A DNA stretch of 64,000 nt from Corynebacterium minutissimum (GCF_000988205.1 NZ_LAYQ01000013.1:62001-126000); one strand, 5' to 3'. Shown: positions 18,435 to 28,018, counted from the stretch's first letter. The notes: a model not told the origin generated them from the letters alone. A program made the numbers and translations.

Positions 18435-20519
18435 ATGTCATCAGAACTCATCACCACCGACCTTGTAGCGCTCGACGCCGACTTCGGTGGCAGCATCGAA
18501 TCAGTCATTACCAATCTGGCCTCGCTTGTTCACGACACCGGCCGCGCTACCTCCGTGGACGAGCTGGCAGGCCCGGCCATCGCGCGTGAAGCCAAAGCCG
18601 GCACCGGTGTCCCCGGCGGCGTTGCCATCCCACACTGCCGCTCTGCTGCCGTGTCTGAACCCACCCTGGCCTTCGCCCGTCTCTCCCGCGGTGTGGACTT
18701 CTCTGGCCCCGATGGGGACGCCCACCTGGTTTTCCTCATTGCTGCCCCGGAAGGTGGCGGTAAAGCACACCTGAAGATCCTCTCCAAGCTGGCTCGTGCA
18801 CTGGTGAAGAAGGACTTCTTGGAGGCTCTGCGCACCGCGCAGACCAAGGAGGAAATCGTCTCCCTGGTACTCGACGTGGTTAACGCCGAAAAGCCGAAGA
18901 AGAAGGCGACGTCCAGTGAATCGGCACCTGCCGCTGCGGCTGCAGCGCCTTCCTCAAGTAAGGCTGTGGACTCAAAGAAGACTCACATCGTGGCCGTCAC
19001 CGCATGCCCGACCGGCATTGCCCACACATACATGGCGGCCGACGCCCTCACCCAGACCGCCGAGGAGCGCGACGATGTCGAGCTCACCGTAGAGACCCAG
19101 GGATCTTCCAATAACACCGCTGTTTCTGCAGACACCATCGCGGCTGCCGACGCCGTCATTTTCGCCACCGATGTCGGTGTTCGCGACCGGGAGCGCTTCG
19201 CCGGCAAGCCCGTCATTGAATCGGGCGTCAAGCGCGCCATCAACGAGCCGGGTGTGATGCTCGATGAGGCTATCGCTGCGTCCAAGAACCCTAACGCGCA
19301 CAAGGTTGCGGGCACTGCAGGCGCAGCCTCCTCTAGTTCCGCGGAAGAAGGCGAAGGACTGGGCTGGGGCAAGCGCATTCAGCAGGCCATCATGACCGGC
19401 GTGTCCTACATGGTTCCCTTCGTCGCCGCCGGTGGCCTCCTCTTGGCCTTGGGCTTCCTCTTCGGTGGCTACGACATGGCAAACGGCTGGCAGGCCATCA
19501 CCACCGATTACTCGCTGACCAACCTGCCGGGCCATGACGTCATGGTTGATGGCGAAATGATGACCTTCCAGAAGGCAGGATTCGCCCTATACATCGGCGC
19601 CGTGCTTTTCGCTATCGGTCAAGCGGCGATGGGATTCATCGTCGCAGCGCTCTCCGGCTACATCGCCTTCGCACTGGCAGGCCGCCCGGGCATCGCGCCG
19701 GGCTTCGCCGGCGGTGCTATTGCTGTTACCTTGGGCGCCGGCTTCATCGGTGGTCTGGTCACCGGTCTCATCGCGGGTTTCGTGGCCATGTGGATTGGCA
19801 AGTGGAAGGTCCCGCGCTGGATCGGTTCCCTCATGCCTGTCGTTATCATCCCGCTGCTCGCCACGATGATTACTGGCCTGCTCATGTACCTGGTTCTCGG
19901 TGCCCCACTGGCCGCCATCATGGAAGGCCTGCAGAACTGGCTGGCCTCCATGTCCGGATCCTCCGCTGTCCTTCTGGGCATCATCCTCGGCCTGATGATG
20001 TGCTCCGACTTGGGTGGTCCGGTCAACAAGGCTGCCTACCTCTTCGCCACCGCTGGTCTGTCCACGGGTGATGAGGCTTCCATGAAGATCATGGCCGCCG
20101 TTATGGCCTCCGGCATGGTTCCGCCGATTGCGCTGTCCATCGCTACCTTCGTACGCAAGAACCTGTTCACGCCCGCGGAGCAGGAGAACGGCAAGTCGGC
20201 CTGGCTGCTGGGTCTGTCCTTCGTTTCCGAGGGCGCTATCCCGTTCGCTGCTGCCGACCCGCTGCGCGTCATCCCTTCGATGATGCTCGGTGGCGCAGTA
20301 ACTGGTGCGCTGTCGATGTCCCTGGACGTCATGTCTCGCGCCCCGCACGGCGGAATCTTCGTTATCTTCGCTATCGAACCTGCGTGGGCCTACTTTGTGG
20401 CTATCCTTGCCGGCGTCATCGTCTCCGCCATTGCAGTCATCGCGATGAAGCAATTCTGGCCGAACAAGGCTGCTGAAGAAGCTGCTGCGAAGGCAGACAA
20501 AGCCAAGGCTGCCGCCTAG
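18435..20519 (+). CDS. fruA: fructose-specific PTS enzyme IIABC
   Basis: A 694-residue three-domain permease. EIIA (residues ~1-150) carries the phosphorylated H67 (GVAIPHCRS). An Ala/Ser/Pro linker (~155-180) leads to EIIB (~183-285) with catalytic C191 (VTACPTGIAHTYMA). The EIIC membrane domain (~330-680) has about nine to ten helices and motifs such as GRPGIAPGF and GPVNKAAYLF. It imports fructose as fructose-1-phosphate, which fruK then uses. The C-terminal tail is Ala/Lys-rich. It corresponds to ptsF of C. glutamicum. Confidence 0.96.
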   Translation: MSSELITTDLVALDADFGGSIESVITNLASLVHDTGRATSVDELAGPAIAREAKAGTGVPGGVAIPHCRSAAVSEPTLAFARLSRGVDFSGPDGDAHLVFLIAAPEGGGKAHLKILSKLARALVKKDFLEALRTAQTKEEIVSLVLDVVNAEKPKKKATSSESAPAAAAAAPSSSKAVDSKKTHIVAVTACPTGIAHTYMAADALTQTAEERDDVELTVETQGSSNNTAVSADTIAAADAVIFATDVGVRDRERFAGKPVIESGVKRAINEPGVMLDEAIAASKNPNAHKVAGTAGAASSSSAEEGEGLGWGKRIQQAIMTGVSYMVPFVAAGGLLLALGFLFGGYDMANGWQAITTDYSLTNLPGHDVMVDGEMMTFQKAGFALYIGAVLFAIGQAAMGFIVAALSGYIAFALAGRPGIAPGFAGGAIAVTLGAGFIGGLVTGLIAGFVAMWIGKWKVPRWIGSLMPVVIIPLLATMITGLLMYLVLGAPLAAIMEGLQNWLASMSGSSAVLLGIILGLMMCSDLGGPVNKAAYLFATAGLSTGDEASMKIMAAVMASGMVPPIALSIATFVRKNLFTPAEQENGKSAWLLGLSFVSEGAIPFAAADPLRVIPSMMLGGAVTGALSMSLDVMSRAPHGGIFVIFAIEPAWAYFVAILAGVIVSAIAVIAMKQFWPNKAAEEAAAKADKAKAAA

Positions 20520-20577
20520 CGCTTAAGCCGCGTACACTTGTAAGCACGAAATACCGTAATTCGAAAGGATTATCATC

Positions 20578-20847
20578 ATGGCTTCTAAGACCGTCAAGGT
20601 TGGCTCCTCCGTCGGACTGCACGCACGTCCGGCCTCCATCATCGCTGACGCCGCCGCTGAGTTCGATGAGGACATCTTCCTCACCCTCGTTGGCGATGAG
20701 GACGAGGATGAGACCGATGCCGCTTCTTCCCTCATGATCATGGCTCTCGGCGCCGAGCAGGGCGACGAAGTCACCGTGACCTCCGAGAACGAGGCCGCTG
20801 TGGAGAAGATCGCCGGTCTCATCGAGCAGGACCTCGACGCTTCCTAA
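20578..20847 (+). CDS. ptsH: phosphocarrier protein HPr
   Basis: An 89-residue HPr, full length. The active-site histidine is H15 (SVGLHARPAS). The serine-46 region (DAASSLMIMALGA) is present, but regulatory phosphorylation is not known in this group. It relays phosphate from enzyme I to EIIA domains. It follows fruA by 58 bp; an AAAGGA site precedes the ATG and a strong terminator follows. Confidence 0.97.
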   Translation: MASKTVKVGSSVGLHARPASIIADAAAEFDEDIFLTLVGDEDEDETDAASSLMIMALGAEQGDEVTVTSENEAAVEKIAGLIEQDLDAS

Positions 20848-20873
20848 ACGGCATCCTGCCGCTTAAGGCCCAC

Positions 20874-20917
20874 GCTCCCGCTTCCCTCTTTGCTGAGGGT
20901 AGCGGGAGCTTTCTGTT
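20874..20917 (+). terminator. intrinsic terminator of the fruK-fruA-ptsH unit
   Basis: GCTCCCGCT-CCCTC pairs with GAGGG-AGCGGGAGC (20874-20909) through one T/T mismatch, and is followed by TTTCTGTT. A textbook intrinsic terminator. Confidence 0.88.
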
Positions 20918-20936
20918 GCTTGGTTGTCTAGCACAA

Positions 20937-21058
20937 GGTTCCAGTCATCAGGCTCTACTCAAACGGTTCTGTTGGGGGCAAGGAAACCAAATAGAGGTGC
21001 CTAGAAGGTTCATTTGACCTCAGAAGAACCTTCTGACCCAAACCGTTTGAATGGAACC
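20937..21058. repeat. nested inverted-repeat structure downstream of ptsH
   Basis: The outer arms are GGTTCCA (20937-20943) with TGGAACC (21052-21058) and TCAAACGGTT (20959-20968) with AACCGTTTGA (21041-21050). An inner 9-bp stem AGAAGGTTC (21003-21011) / GAACCTTCT (21026-21034) sits between. No ORF of note. It is next to the dispersed repeat at 21087, so it may be a related non-autonomous element. Confidence 0.5.
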
Positions 21059-21086
21059 ATGTGTATGCGCGTCTTCATACCGCAGA

Positions 21087-21182
21087 GGGACCGAAGTAAA
21101 AGCACCTTATGCAGATTCCTGCACGAATTCACCTGGGGCTTTCTAAATCAAAGCCCCCAGATGGTGCCTTTACTCCGGTCCC
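21087..21182. repeat. palindromic dispersed repeat, copy 1 (MITE/REP-like)
   Basis: The 20-bp ends GGGACCGAAGTAAAAGCACC and GGTGCCTTTACTCCGGTCCC are inverted copies differing at 2 positions. The inner part also has GGGGCTTT/AAAGCCCC. The last 81 bp (21102-21182) align end to end with the reverse complement of 51652-51732, sharing GCACCTTATGCA, ACCTGGG and ATGGTGCCTTTACT in the same order and spacing. Confidence 0.75.
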
Positions 21183-21210
21183 TTATCCTCGCTAGTCGGC
21201 GGAAGCGCCT

Positions 21211-22491
21211 CTAGTACTTCGCGCCGCGGCCCTCACCGATGGTGCTATAGAGCTTCTTCATCACCGGGTAGAGCACGATTATGCCGACAGAGCCCCAGGC
21301 AATACCTTCCAGCGTCACGCCGAAGACGTCGAGGGTGAGGTTGCCAATGCCCGCGATGAGCGCCACCGCCGCCGCAGTGAGGTTGACCGGGTTGTTGAAG
21401 TTGACCTTGTTGTCCATCCAGATGCGCACGCCGAGCATGCCGATGAGGCCGTAGAGGACGATGCAAGCGCCGCCCAGCACGCCGGTGGGAATGGTGAAGA
21501 TGAGCGCGCCGAACTTCGGGATGAAGGCCAGAGCTATGGCGGTGATAGCAGCGACCCAGTAGGCGGCCGTGGAGTAGACGCGGGTCGCGGCCATAACGCC
21601 GATATTCTCCGCGTAGGTTGTGGTGCCGGAGCCGCCGAAACCACCAGCCAAGGAGGTAGCCAGGCCATCGGCAATGAGAGCGTCGCCGGCTAAATCATCG
21701 AGATCGCGCTTAGTCATCTCCGAGACCGCCTTGACGTGGCCGACGTTTTCCGCAATCAGCACCACCAGCACTGGAAGTGCTGCCGCGATGGCGGAGACGT
21801 GAAACTCCGGCGCATGGAACTGCGGGAAGCCAATCCAGGCTGCTTCGCGGATGGACTCCACGGCCCCCTCGCCCAGGTTGCCCGTGGCCGCCGCGAAAGC
21901 CCAGCCGACGACGACACCGATAAGAATCGACAGACGCGAAACCATGCCGCGACCGGCCACGGTGGCCAGGATGATGACCGCCAGCGTCACCGTGGCAACC
22001 AGAGGCTGGCTCGAATAATTGGTGGCAGCATTGGGCGCCAAGTTGAGGCCAATCAGTGCCACGATGGCGCCGGTCACAGCCGGCGGCATGACGGCGTCAA
22101 GGACCTTGCGGCCTGCTGCCTTCACCGCGAAACCAATCGCCACCAAGACCAGGCCAGTCACTAAGACGGAACCTGCCTGCGCGCCAATGCCGTACTGCTG
22201 GGAGGCGCTCAGCGGTGCAATGAACGCGAAAGAGGAGCCCAGGTAGGAAGGCAGGCGGTTGCGGGTAATCAGGAGGAATAGGATTGTTCCCAGGCCTGAA
22301 AACAGCAGCGTCGTATTGACCGGGAATCCGGTCAGGGTGGGCACGAGCAACGTCGCACCGAACATGGCCACCACGTGCTGCATGCCGATGCCGATGGTGC
22401 GGCCCCAGCTCAATCGTTCTTCGGGTGCGACAACCGCGCCCGGCTTAATCGTCTTTCCGTCCCCGTGGACGGCCCAGCCAAAATTACTCAC
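21211..22491 (-). CDS. uraA: uracil permease (NCS2 family)
   Basis: A 426-residue NCS2 nucleobase:cation symporter with about 14 membrane segments. The N-terminal signature GIGMQHVVAMFGATLLVP and the substrate-site helix with AENVGHVKAVSEMTKRD (~245-262) and SGTTTYAENIGVMAATRV fit UraA rather than xanthine permeases. It imports uracil for salvage. In C. glutamicum a uracil permease also lies between ptsH and hflX. The palindromic repeat 21087-21182 lies 28 bp past its stop. Confidence 0.88.
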   Translation of the reverse strand: MSNFGWAVHGDGKTIKPGAVVAPEERLSWGRTIGIGMQHVVAMFGATLLVPTLTGFPVNTTLLFSGLGTILFLLITRNRLPSYLGSSFAFIAPLSASQQYGIGAQAGSVLVTGLVLVAIGFAVKAAGRKVLDAVMPPAVTGAIVALIGLNLAPNAATNYSSQPLVATVTLAVIILATVAGRGMVSRLSILIGVVVGWAFAAATGNLGEGAVESIREAAWIGFPQFHAPEFHVSAIAAALPVLVVLIAENVGHVKAVSEMTKRDLDDLAGDALIADGLATSLAGGFGGSGTTTYAENIGVMAATRVYSTAAYWVAAITAIALAFIPKFGALIFTIPTGVLGGACIVLYGLIGMLGVRIWMDNKVNFNNPVNLTAAAVALIAGIGNLTLDVFGVTLEGIAWGSVGIIVLYPVMKKLYSTIGEGRGAKY

Positions 22492-22525
22492 GAACCATAA
22501 TTATGGCTCACGCGAGCACCGAAAC

Positions 22526-24004
22526 CTAAGCGTCCTCACCAGTCACGCGAAATTCGCTGAGTTCGGCGGCGATGGAGGCGGGCAGGCGGACGTCGACAAG
22601 CGTGCCCTCCCCCGTGTACTCCTCGCTGCGCACCGTACCCTGGGTATGGATGCGATCGACCACGTCCCCGCGAGTAAACGGAATGAGCAACTGCACATGC
22701 TCGTCCTGAGAATTGAGGAAGAGCTCCACGCGCGTGGTGAGCTCATCGATGCCCTCCCCCGTCTTGGCGGAGACATACACCACGTTGTCACGGTCGAGGG
22801 CGTGGCGAAGCTCCGCCAGCACCAGCGGATCGGCCTGGTCTATCTTGTTGATGACGATGATCTCCGGCGGGGCCTCCTCGCCGGTTTCCTTCACGATGTC
22901 ATAGATGACCGCATTAACCGCCTCAATTTGCTTCAGCGGGAAAGGATCTGAGCCGTCCACGACGTGCAGCATCAAGTCTGCTGCGAGGACCTCCTCCAAG
23001 GTGGACTTGAAGGCCTCCACCAACTGTGTGGGAAGGTGGCGGACGAAACCAACGGTATCGGTGAAGACAACCTGGCGGCCATCAGCAAGCTCGGCGCGCC
23101 GGGTGGTGGGGTCCAAGGTAGCGAACAGCGCATCCTCCACCAGCACGCCAGCGCCCGTCATTGCGTTGATGAGCGAAGACTTACCAGCGTTGGTGTAGCC
23201 GGCGATCGCAATCTGCGGGATCGTCGATGACGCACGGCGCGAGCGCTTAATCTCACGCGCCGTCTTCATCGCCTTAAGCTCCTTCCGCAGCAGCGCCATC
23301 TGCGTGCGGATACGCCGACGGTCCGTCTCAATCTTGGTTTCACCGGGGCCGCGCAGACCGACGCCGCCGTTGGAACCAGCACGGCCGCCCGCCTGGCGCG
23401 AGAGGTTGCCGCCCCAACCACGGGTATGCGTATAGAGGTATTCCAACTGCGCGAGCGAGACTTGGGCTTTGCCTTCCTTGGACTTGGCGTGCTGCGCAAA
23501 AATATCCAAGATGAGCATGGTGCGGTCGATAACTTTGGTGTTGAGAGCGCGTTCCAAGGCAGAGAGCTGGCCGGGGGTTAGCTCGCCGTCGCACACCACG
23601 GTATCCGCGCCAGTGGCAGCCACGATATCCTTGAGCTCGTTCACTTTGCCGGAGCCGATATAGGTACCCGGGTCCGGCTTATCGCGCTTTTGATACAGGG
23701 CTTCTACTACTTCGGCTCCCGCGGTTTCCGTGAGCGCCGCGAGCTCCGACATCGTGGCCTCAACCTCGGCCACGGTGCCTTCAGTCCACACTCCTACGAG
23801 GACTACTTGTTCAAGGCGCAGCTTGCGGTACTCCACTTCGTAGCCGTCGGTGGTGTCTTCTGCGCGAATGGTGGTCTCGCGGGTTACTCGGCGGAAGGCG
23901 TTGCGCTCAGCTAGGTCGAGATCACCGGTAGTCGGCTCCGGTGAGGTGGGCGCGGGCTCACCAAAAGCCTGCGCGAGGAGATCATCATGGGTTTCTTTTG
24001 TCAT
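22526..24004 (-). CDS. hflX: ribosome-associated GTPase HflX
   Basis: A 492-residue TRAFAC GTPase. The N-terminal HflX domain is followed by a glycine-rich linker (GWGGNLSRQAGGRAGSNGG, ~210-230), characteristic of the family, then the G domain: G1 GYTNAGKSSL, G3 DTVGFV, G4 NKID and G5 SAKTG. HflX splits stalled 70S ribosomes, notably after heat stress. The start at 24004 avoids an 18-residue extension that has no support; the N-terminal ~80 residues are actinobacteria-typical. Confidence 0.95.
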   Translation of the reverse strand: MTKETHDDLLAQAFGEPAPTSPEPTTGDLDLAERNAFRRVTRETTIRAEDTTDGYEVEYRKLRLEQVVLVGVWTEGTVAEVEATMSELAALTETAGAEVVEALYQKRDKPDPGTYIGSGKVNELKDIVAATGADTVVCDGELTPGQLSALERALNTKVIDRTMLILDIFAQHAKSKEGKAQVSLAQLEYLYTHTRGWGGNLSRQAGGRAGSNGGVGLRGPGETKIETDRRRIRTQMALLRKELKAMKTAREIKRSRRASSTIPQIAIAGYTNAGKSSLINAMTGAGVLVEDALFATLDPTTRRAELADGRQVVFTDTVGFVRHLPTQLVEAFKSTLEEVLAADLMLHVVDGSDPFPLKQIEAVNAVIYDIVKETGEEAPPEIIVINKIDQADPLVLAELRHALDRDNVVYVSAKTGEGIDELTTRVELFLNSQDEHVQLLIPFTRGDVVDRIHTQGTVRSEEYTGEGTLVDVRLPASIAAELSEFRVTGEDA

Positions 24005-24135
24005 ATGCTTTCTATTCTTGCACGTCACGCCTCTTAACAGGGAATCTCCGTTGCACACGACCTTGTGCCGATCCCGGCGGCAAGGCTCACCGACAACATT
24101 TTTGAGTCATCGCGGCGCCAGATACAATGGGCCGC

Positions 24136-24909
24136 ATGACCGTCAAAGAGACCACTCACCCAGAGATGCAGGCCATTGGCCTCAACTACGAGCGCTGGCA
24201 GGACGCCGTCGAAGCAGCCATTTCGACCAACCAGCTGGCAGTCACGGGGGAGGTTCGCGGAGGACAACTCATTCAGTTCTCGGATCCTTCCGGGGCGCAA
24301 CTCAATATCCTTGCCGTCGAACCTTTCGCCACCTTCATTGGGTTTGAGGGCGTCACCCAAGGCTTCGCCCACGTCTCTATGATCAACGATGTCTTGGCTT
24401 ACCTGGACATCATCGATCCTTTCGGAAACGTTCTCGCGCAAGCGACGGCGAACTTGGCGCAGGGCCCGCTCTTGGCTGATGAGGACACCCAGCAGTGGCA
24501 GCAGGTAGAGCTTACTGCGATGGGTCTCGATGTCACCGCGTTCGACAACGCAGATGCCTACGAAGCCGAGAAGGGCACCTACCCAGCCACGTTTGAATCC
24601 ACCGGTGCGGCAGTTGTTGCGGCCGGTTCCGGCGCCGAATCCCCTACCCCGGGCTGCACTTTTTCCGCTCGGGTTATGGAGTCCGAGTGGCGCCACAACC
24701 AGCTCACCGGTGAGCGCTTCATGCACCTCGTCATGGATGGCACCTTCCCCTTCGATCTGTGTCTGCCGGAGAGCTTTGGCGAGCTGCCGCCGAAGGATTC
24801 CGTGCTTGCGGGTTCGGCGATGCTGACCGCCTCTATCGCGCTACCCACCGGCGGCTGTGGCAGCGACGGCGGCTGCGCCTGCGGCTCTGGAGGCTGCGGC
24901 GGCCACTAG
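24136..24909 (+). CDS. conserved corynebacterial protein with cysteine-rich tail
   Basis: A 257-residue soluble protein, apparently the cg2127-type orphan that follows hflX in C. glutamicum. I recognise no catalytic domain; the body is mixed alpha/beta (ILAVEPFATFIGFEGVTQG). The last ~18 residues are almost only Gly and Cys (GGCGSDGGCACGSGGCGGH), with five cysteines and a terminal His, suggesting metal binding. A TACAAT -10 at 24123-24128 lies 7 nt before the ATG at 24136, predicting a leaderless mRNA; an ATG at 24127 overlaps that -10 and is less likely. Confidence 0.7.
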   Translation: MTVKETTHPEMQAIGLNYERWQDAVEAAISTNQLAVTGEVRGGQLIQFSDPSGAQLNILAVEPFATFIGFEGVTQGFAHVSMINDVLAYLDIIDPFGNVLAQATANLAQGPLLADEDTQQWQQVELTAMGLDVTAFDNADAYEAEKGTYPATFESTGAAVVAAGSGAESPTPGCTFSARVMESEWRHNQLTGERFMHLVMDGTFPFDLCLPESFGELPPKDSVLAGSAMLTASIALPTGGCGSDGGCACGSGGCGGH

Positions 24910-24930
24910 GCATACCGTAGAGTCGTAAGC

Positions 24931-25464
24931 ATGAGTTTTTCCGCATCTCAGCGTCAGGGTTTTGCCCTGCTCCTTGCCGGGGTTACCGCTACGGTACTGG
25001 TTCTGACGCTGAAGCTGCCGGGAGTTATTCTCGCTATCTTTATCTGCGGGGCGCTATGGCTGTTTGTCGGCGCCCGCCCCGATGCCTCGGAACATGCGGC
25101 GCTGCGGGCTTCCATTGCGCTCACGGTGGAAGACATCACGGGCGTCCTCGAGGACTACGCCACATTTGCTACGAGCGACGACGCTGAAGCATTGGCGGAC
25201 CGCACGCTCCACCGCCCAGCGCTTGCCGACGTCGACTGCACGAACCCCACTATCGAAGCGTTCCACTATAAAATGCATGGCGCGCAGCGTTTCTTGCGCC
25301 GCCTCGATGCGCGGGTTAACTCGCCAGATACTGGCACCAGCGAACTCGAATCCTTGCTCAAGGTGGCCGATGATCGGGCCGCCGAGCTCAAGGAGTCGTG
25401 GCTCGCTGCCCGCCGCGCCGCCTTGGCGCTAGGGACCAACTACAAAAAGGGGGACGGACGCTAA
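24931..25464 (+). CDS. conserved membrane-anchored hypothetical protein
   Basis: A 177-residue protein with two N-terminal membrane helices (FALLLAGVTATVLVLTL and VILAIFICGALWLFVGA) and a ~125-residue helical cytoplasmic domain. It matches by position the orphan between the cysteine-tailed protein and dapF in C. glutamicum. It lies 21 bp after the previous gene, so probably one operon. Function unknown. A GGGACGG/CCGTCCC hairpin overlaps its stop codon (25451-25474) and may end transcription toward dapF. Confidence 0.65.
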   Translation: MSFSASQRQGFALLLAGVTATVLVLTLKLPGVILAIFICGALWLFVGARPDASEHAALRASIALTVEDITGVLEDYATFATSDDAEALADRTLHRPALADVDCTNPTIEAFHYKMHGAQRFLRRLDARVNSPDTGTSELESLLKVADDRAAELKESWLAARRAALALGTNYKKGDGR

Positions 25465-25481
25465 ACGCCGTCCCGAAAACC

Positions 25482-26318
25482 CTATAGTGAGGTTTCGCCT
25501 GTGGCTACGATGCGCGAAGGCCCCGTCAGCGTAGATCCGTCCTCAGTGATTTCTACCTGGACCTCGCCGCCGGGGACGACGACGCGGACGCGGCCGGTGG
25601 TGTGGGAGGCGTCGGCAAGCGCGGCGCACGCTGCGGCCACCGTTCCGGTACCGCACGAACGTGTCTCCCCTGAGCCGCGCTCGAAGACGCGCATGTGAAT
25701 CACGCCATCGTGCAGCGGAGTAACCAGCTCCACGTTGACGCCTGCCGGGAAGAAGTCAGTATCGAAGACGGGCTGCTCAAGGCGCTTCGCCGCCAAATCC
25801 TCCGCGGTCAGTCCCGGGATAACGGCCGCTAGGTGAGGGTTTCCCATATCTACCCCGAGCCCGGCGAAGCTCTCCCCCGCCATCGAAGCGGTGGAGACAC
25901 CGAGCACCTGTGCAGGTCCCATCTCCACGCTGACTTCGGCTTCAGTCTCGTTGAAGGAGTGGACGGTGACCTGCTTGGCCCCAGCGCGCGTGCCGACGGT
26001 GAAAGTATCGGTGTTCACCAGCCCACGGGAGCGCACCCAATGCGCGAAAACGCGGGTACCATTGCCGCACATTTCCGCCACCGAACCGTCCGCGTTGCGG
26101 TAGTCCATGAACCAGTCATCGGTGTTAATACCCGGCGCGAGCTCATCGATTTCTCCAGAGGCGAGCAAGTCACCTGCACGTATGACGCGCAAGACGCCGT
26201 CGGCGCCGATCCCTGCGCGGCGATCACACAGTGCCACTACCTTTTCCGGCGGTAGCGACTCGGTTCCTTCCACAATGACGAAGTCGTTTTCCGTTCCGTG
26301 GCCTTTAGCAAACTTCAT
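25482..26318 (-). CDS. dapF: diaminopimelate epimerase
   Basis: A 278-residue cofactor-independent racemase interconverting LL- and meso-diaminopimelate for lysine and peptidoglycan. Both catalytic cysteines are visible: in the first half [11 protein letters not shown] and in the second [12 protein letters not shown]. The N-terminus [16 protein letters not shown] is typical of actinobacterial DapF. It is 11 bp downstream of miaA on the same strand and probably co-transcribed with it. Confidence 0.96.
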   Translation of the reverse strand: MKFAKGHGTENDFVIVEGTESLPPEKVVALCDRRAGIGADGVLRVIRAGDLLASGEIDELAPGINTDDWFMDYRNADGSVAEMCGNGTRVFAHWVRSRGLVNTDTFTVGTRAGAKQVTVHSFNETEAEVSVEMGPAQVLGVSTASMAGESFAGLGVDMGNPHLAAVIPGLTAEDLAAKRLEQPVFDTDFFPAGVNVELVTPLHDGVIHMRVFERGSGETRSCGTGTVAAACAALADASHTTGRVRVVVPGGEVQVEITEDGSTLTGPSRIVATGETSL

Positions 26319-26329
26319 AGGAGTAGAGT

Positions 26330-27255
26330 CTAACTCTCTTCGAGGACACGCAAAGCCTGCGTTGTCGTATCAGCCGCGGCATCCAGCCAGTGGATGCGCT
26401 TATCACGGTTAAACCAGGCACGCTGGCGACGCACATAACGACGGGTTCCAGTGATGGTACGCTCCACCGCTTCTTCCCAGGTGAGCTCTCCACACTGGGC
26501 TTGGAGGACTTGGGCATAACCGATGGCCCGCCCCGCCGTCGAGTCAGCCTTCAGGCCGTGCGCCTGAAGGTTCTCGACCTCTTCGACCAACCCCTTGTCG
26601 AACATGAGGCGACTGCGCAGCTCGATTCGCGGATTCAGCCAACTGGAGTCCGTGCGCAGCCCAAGGATTCTTGTACCCCACCGGGGCGGTGCGTTCTTCG
26701 GCGGCTGGCTGGCCTTGAACGGCTTGCCCGTGAGCTCAATGACCTCCAGCGCGCGCACGGTACGGCGTGGGTCCTTGTCTTCGATGATGGCTGCGGCTGC
26801 CGGGTCCACGCTGGCAAGTTCTGCGTGCAAGGCATCGGTGCCGATCTCTTGACGCCGGGCTTCCCAGCGAGCGCGCACCTGCGCATCAGTGGGTGGGAAT
26901 TGCCAGTTGTCCACGAGCGATTGGACGTAGAGCATGGATCCACCGACGAGGATCGGGGTTTTGCCACGGCCACGAATGCTGTCTATATCCGCGATGGCGG
27001 AGGACTGGTAGCGGGCTACTGACGCCGTTTCCGTCACGTCCCACACATCGAGCTGGTGGTGCGGGATACCTTCGCGCTCCTCCATCGTCAGCTTGGCCGT
27101 GCCGATGTCCATGCCCCGGTAAAGCTGCATCGAATCGACGTTGACTACTTCCCCGTCAAGCTCGTGCGCCAAGGCGACTCCGAGTGCTGATTTTCCGGAG
27201 CCGTCGGCCCTACGACGGCAATCGGGGTTGGGCCGCTACTGAGAGTCTCTGGCAT
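26330..27255 (-). CDS. miaA: tRNA dimethylallyltransferase MiaA (one apparent frameshift near 27200)
   Basis: About 308 residues once one base is restored. It transfers dimethylallyl to A37 of tRNAs reading UNN codons. The N-terminus ([19 protein letters not shown]) starts in one frame; the P-loop continues in the next ([17 protein letters not shown]), so a G is missing within the P-loop coding region (27198-27202). The body has [31 protein letters not shown] and the C-terminal [12 protein letters not shown] of the family. Its ATG overlaps the upstream stop as TAATG, implying translational coupling. The break falls in an otherwise perfect gene, so error is likelier than loss. Confidence 0.9.
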
Positions 27256-27887
27256 TAGCACTGCCACCCCGCCACATAGCGGCCCACGCCCAACGTCGAA
27301 TCTGCAGCCCGGAGTTCTGCATGATGCGGGTGCACGCCTGCTAGCTGCGCCCACAGTGCCGTTTCGAGCACTCCCGTCGAATGGAGCAGCTCTTCGTCAC
27401 AGTCTTCCTCCGCGCCGGCCAGCACGCTCTCGCACCACAGGTGAGTGTCCCGCGCACCCTCGACGAGGGCGAGCGGCGCGCGCTCTGTCAAGCCTGCAGA
27501 GCCATCAACGCACACTATTGTGAACCGTCCGGAACGCACTTCCCCTAGGGAGGCGCGGGAGTCTTCCACCGTGAAGGCGTGGTGACTGCTTTCTGCCCCG
27601 AGCGCGCTAGTGAGTACGTAGCGGGCCATGATTTCGGGCAGGTAGTTTCCGCCGCCGACGTCGACCTGGGGTGCGCCCCACGCTCTCAAACTTCCCGTGC
27701 GCTCGGTACGCCAGCGCGCATCGCGCGATCCCACGATGTCGACCTTAAGCGGTGCCCTACCGTTGACGCGTGCGGCATCACGTGCGAGCTCGCAGGCGGC
27801 GCTAAGGAGCGCGCGCGAAGCGTCATCGCTCGGTGACAATTCTTCCGCCAAGGCCGGTGAGGCTGGCATAACCATGAGATTTTGCAT
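27255..27887 (-). CDS. conserved actinobacterial hypothetical protein upstream of miaA
   Basis: A 210-residue soluble protein with no motif I recognise. The order dapF-miaA-this gene is conserved in Corynebacterium and partly in mycobacteria. It ends with VGRYVAGWQC and its TAA overlaps the miaA ATG, so the two are translationally coupled. A GGGAG stretch precedes the ATG at 27887; a TTG at 27890 and further ATGs at codons 5 and 7 leave the start uncertain. Confidence 0.6.
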   Translation of the reverse strand: MQNLMVMPASPALAEELSPSDDASRALLSAACELARDAARVNGRAPLKVDIVGSRDARWRTERTGSLRAWGAPQVDVGGGNYLPEIMARYVLTSALGAESSHHAFTVEDSRASLGEVRSGRFTIVCVDGSAGLTERAPLALVEGARDTHLWCESVLAGAEEDCDEELLHSTGVLETALWAQLAGVHPHHAELRAADSTLGVGRYVAGWQC

Positions 27888-28018
27888 CAACTCCCATCCT
27901 ATAAGGTTAGTTTTTCGGGGTTAACACGCGGCTGCGCGGCGGAAACGGTAGTGTTGTGTCACATAAGTTCTGGCAGCCGTGTCGCGCGGCGCGATAATAC
28001 CGAAGGTGGTTTCTTAGC

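Noticed and set aside
25451..25474. GGGACGG/CCGTCCC hairpin as a firm terminator
   Set aside because: It overlaps a stop codon and neither side has a U-tract, so it is mentioned only with the gene.
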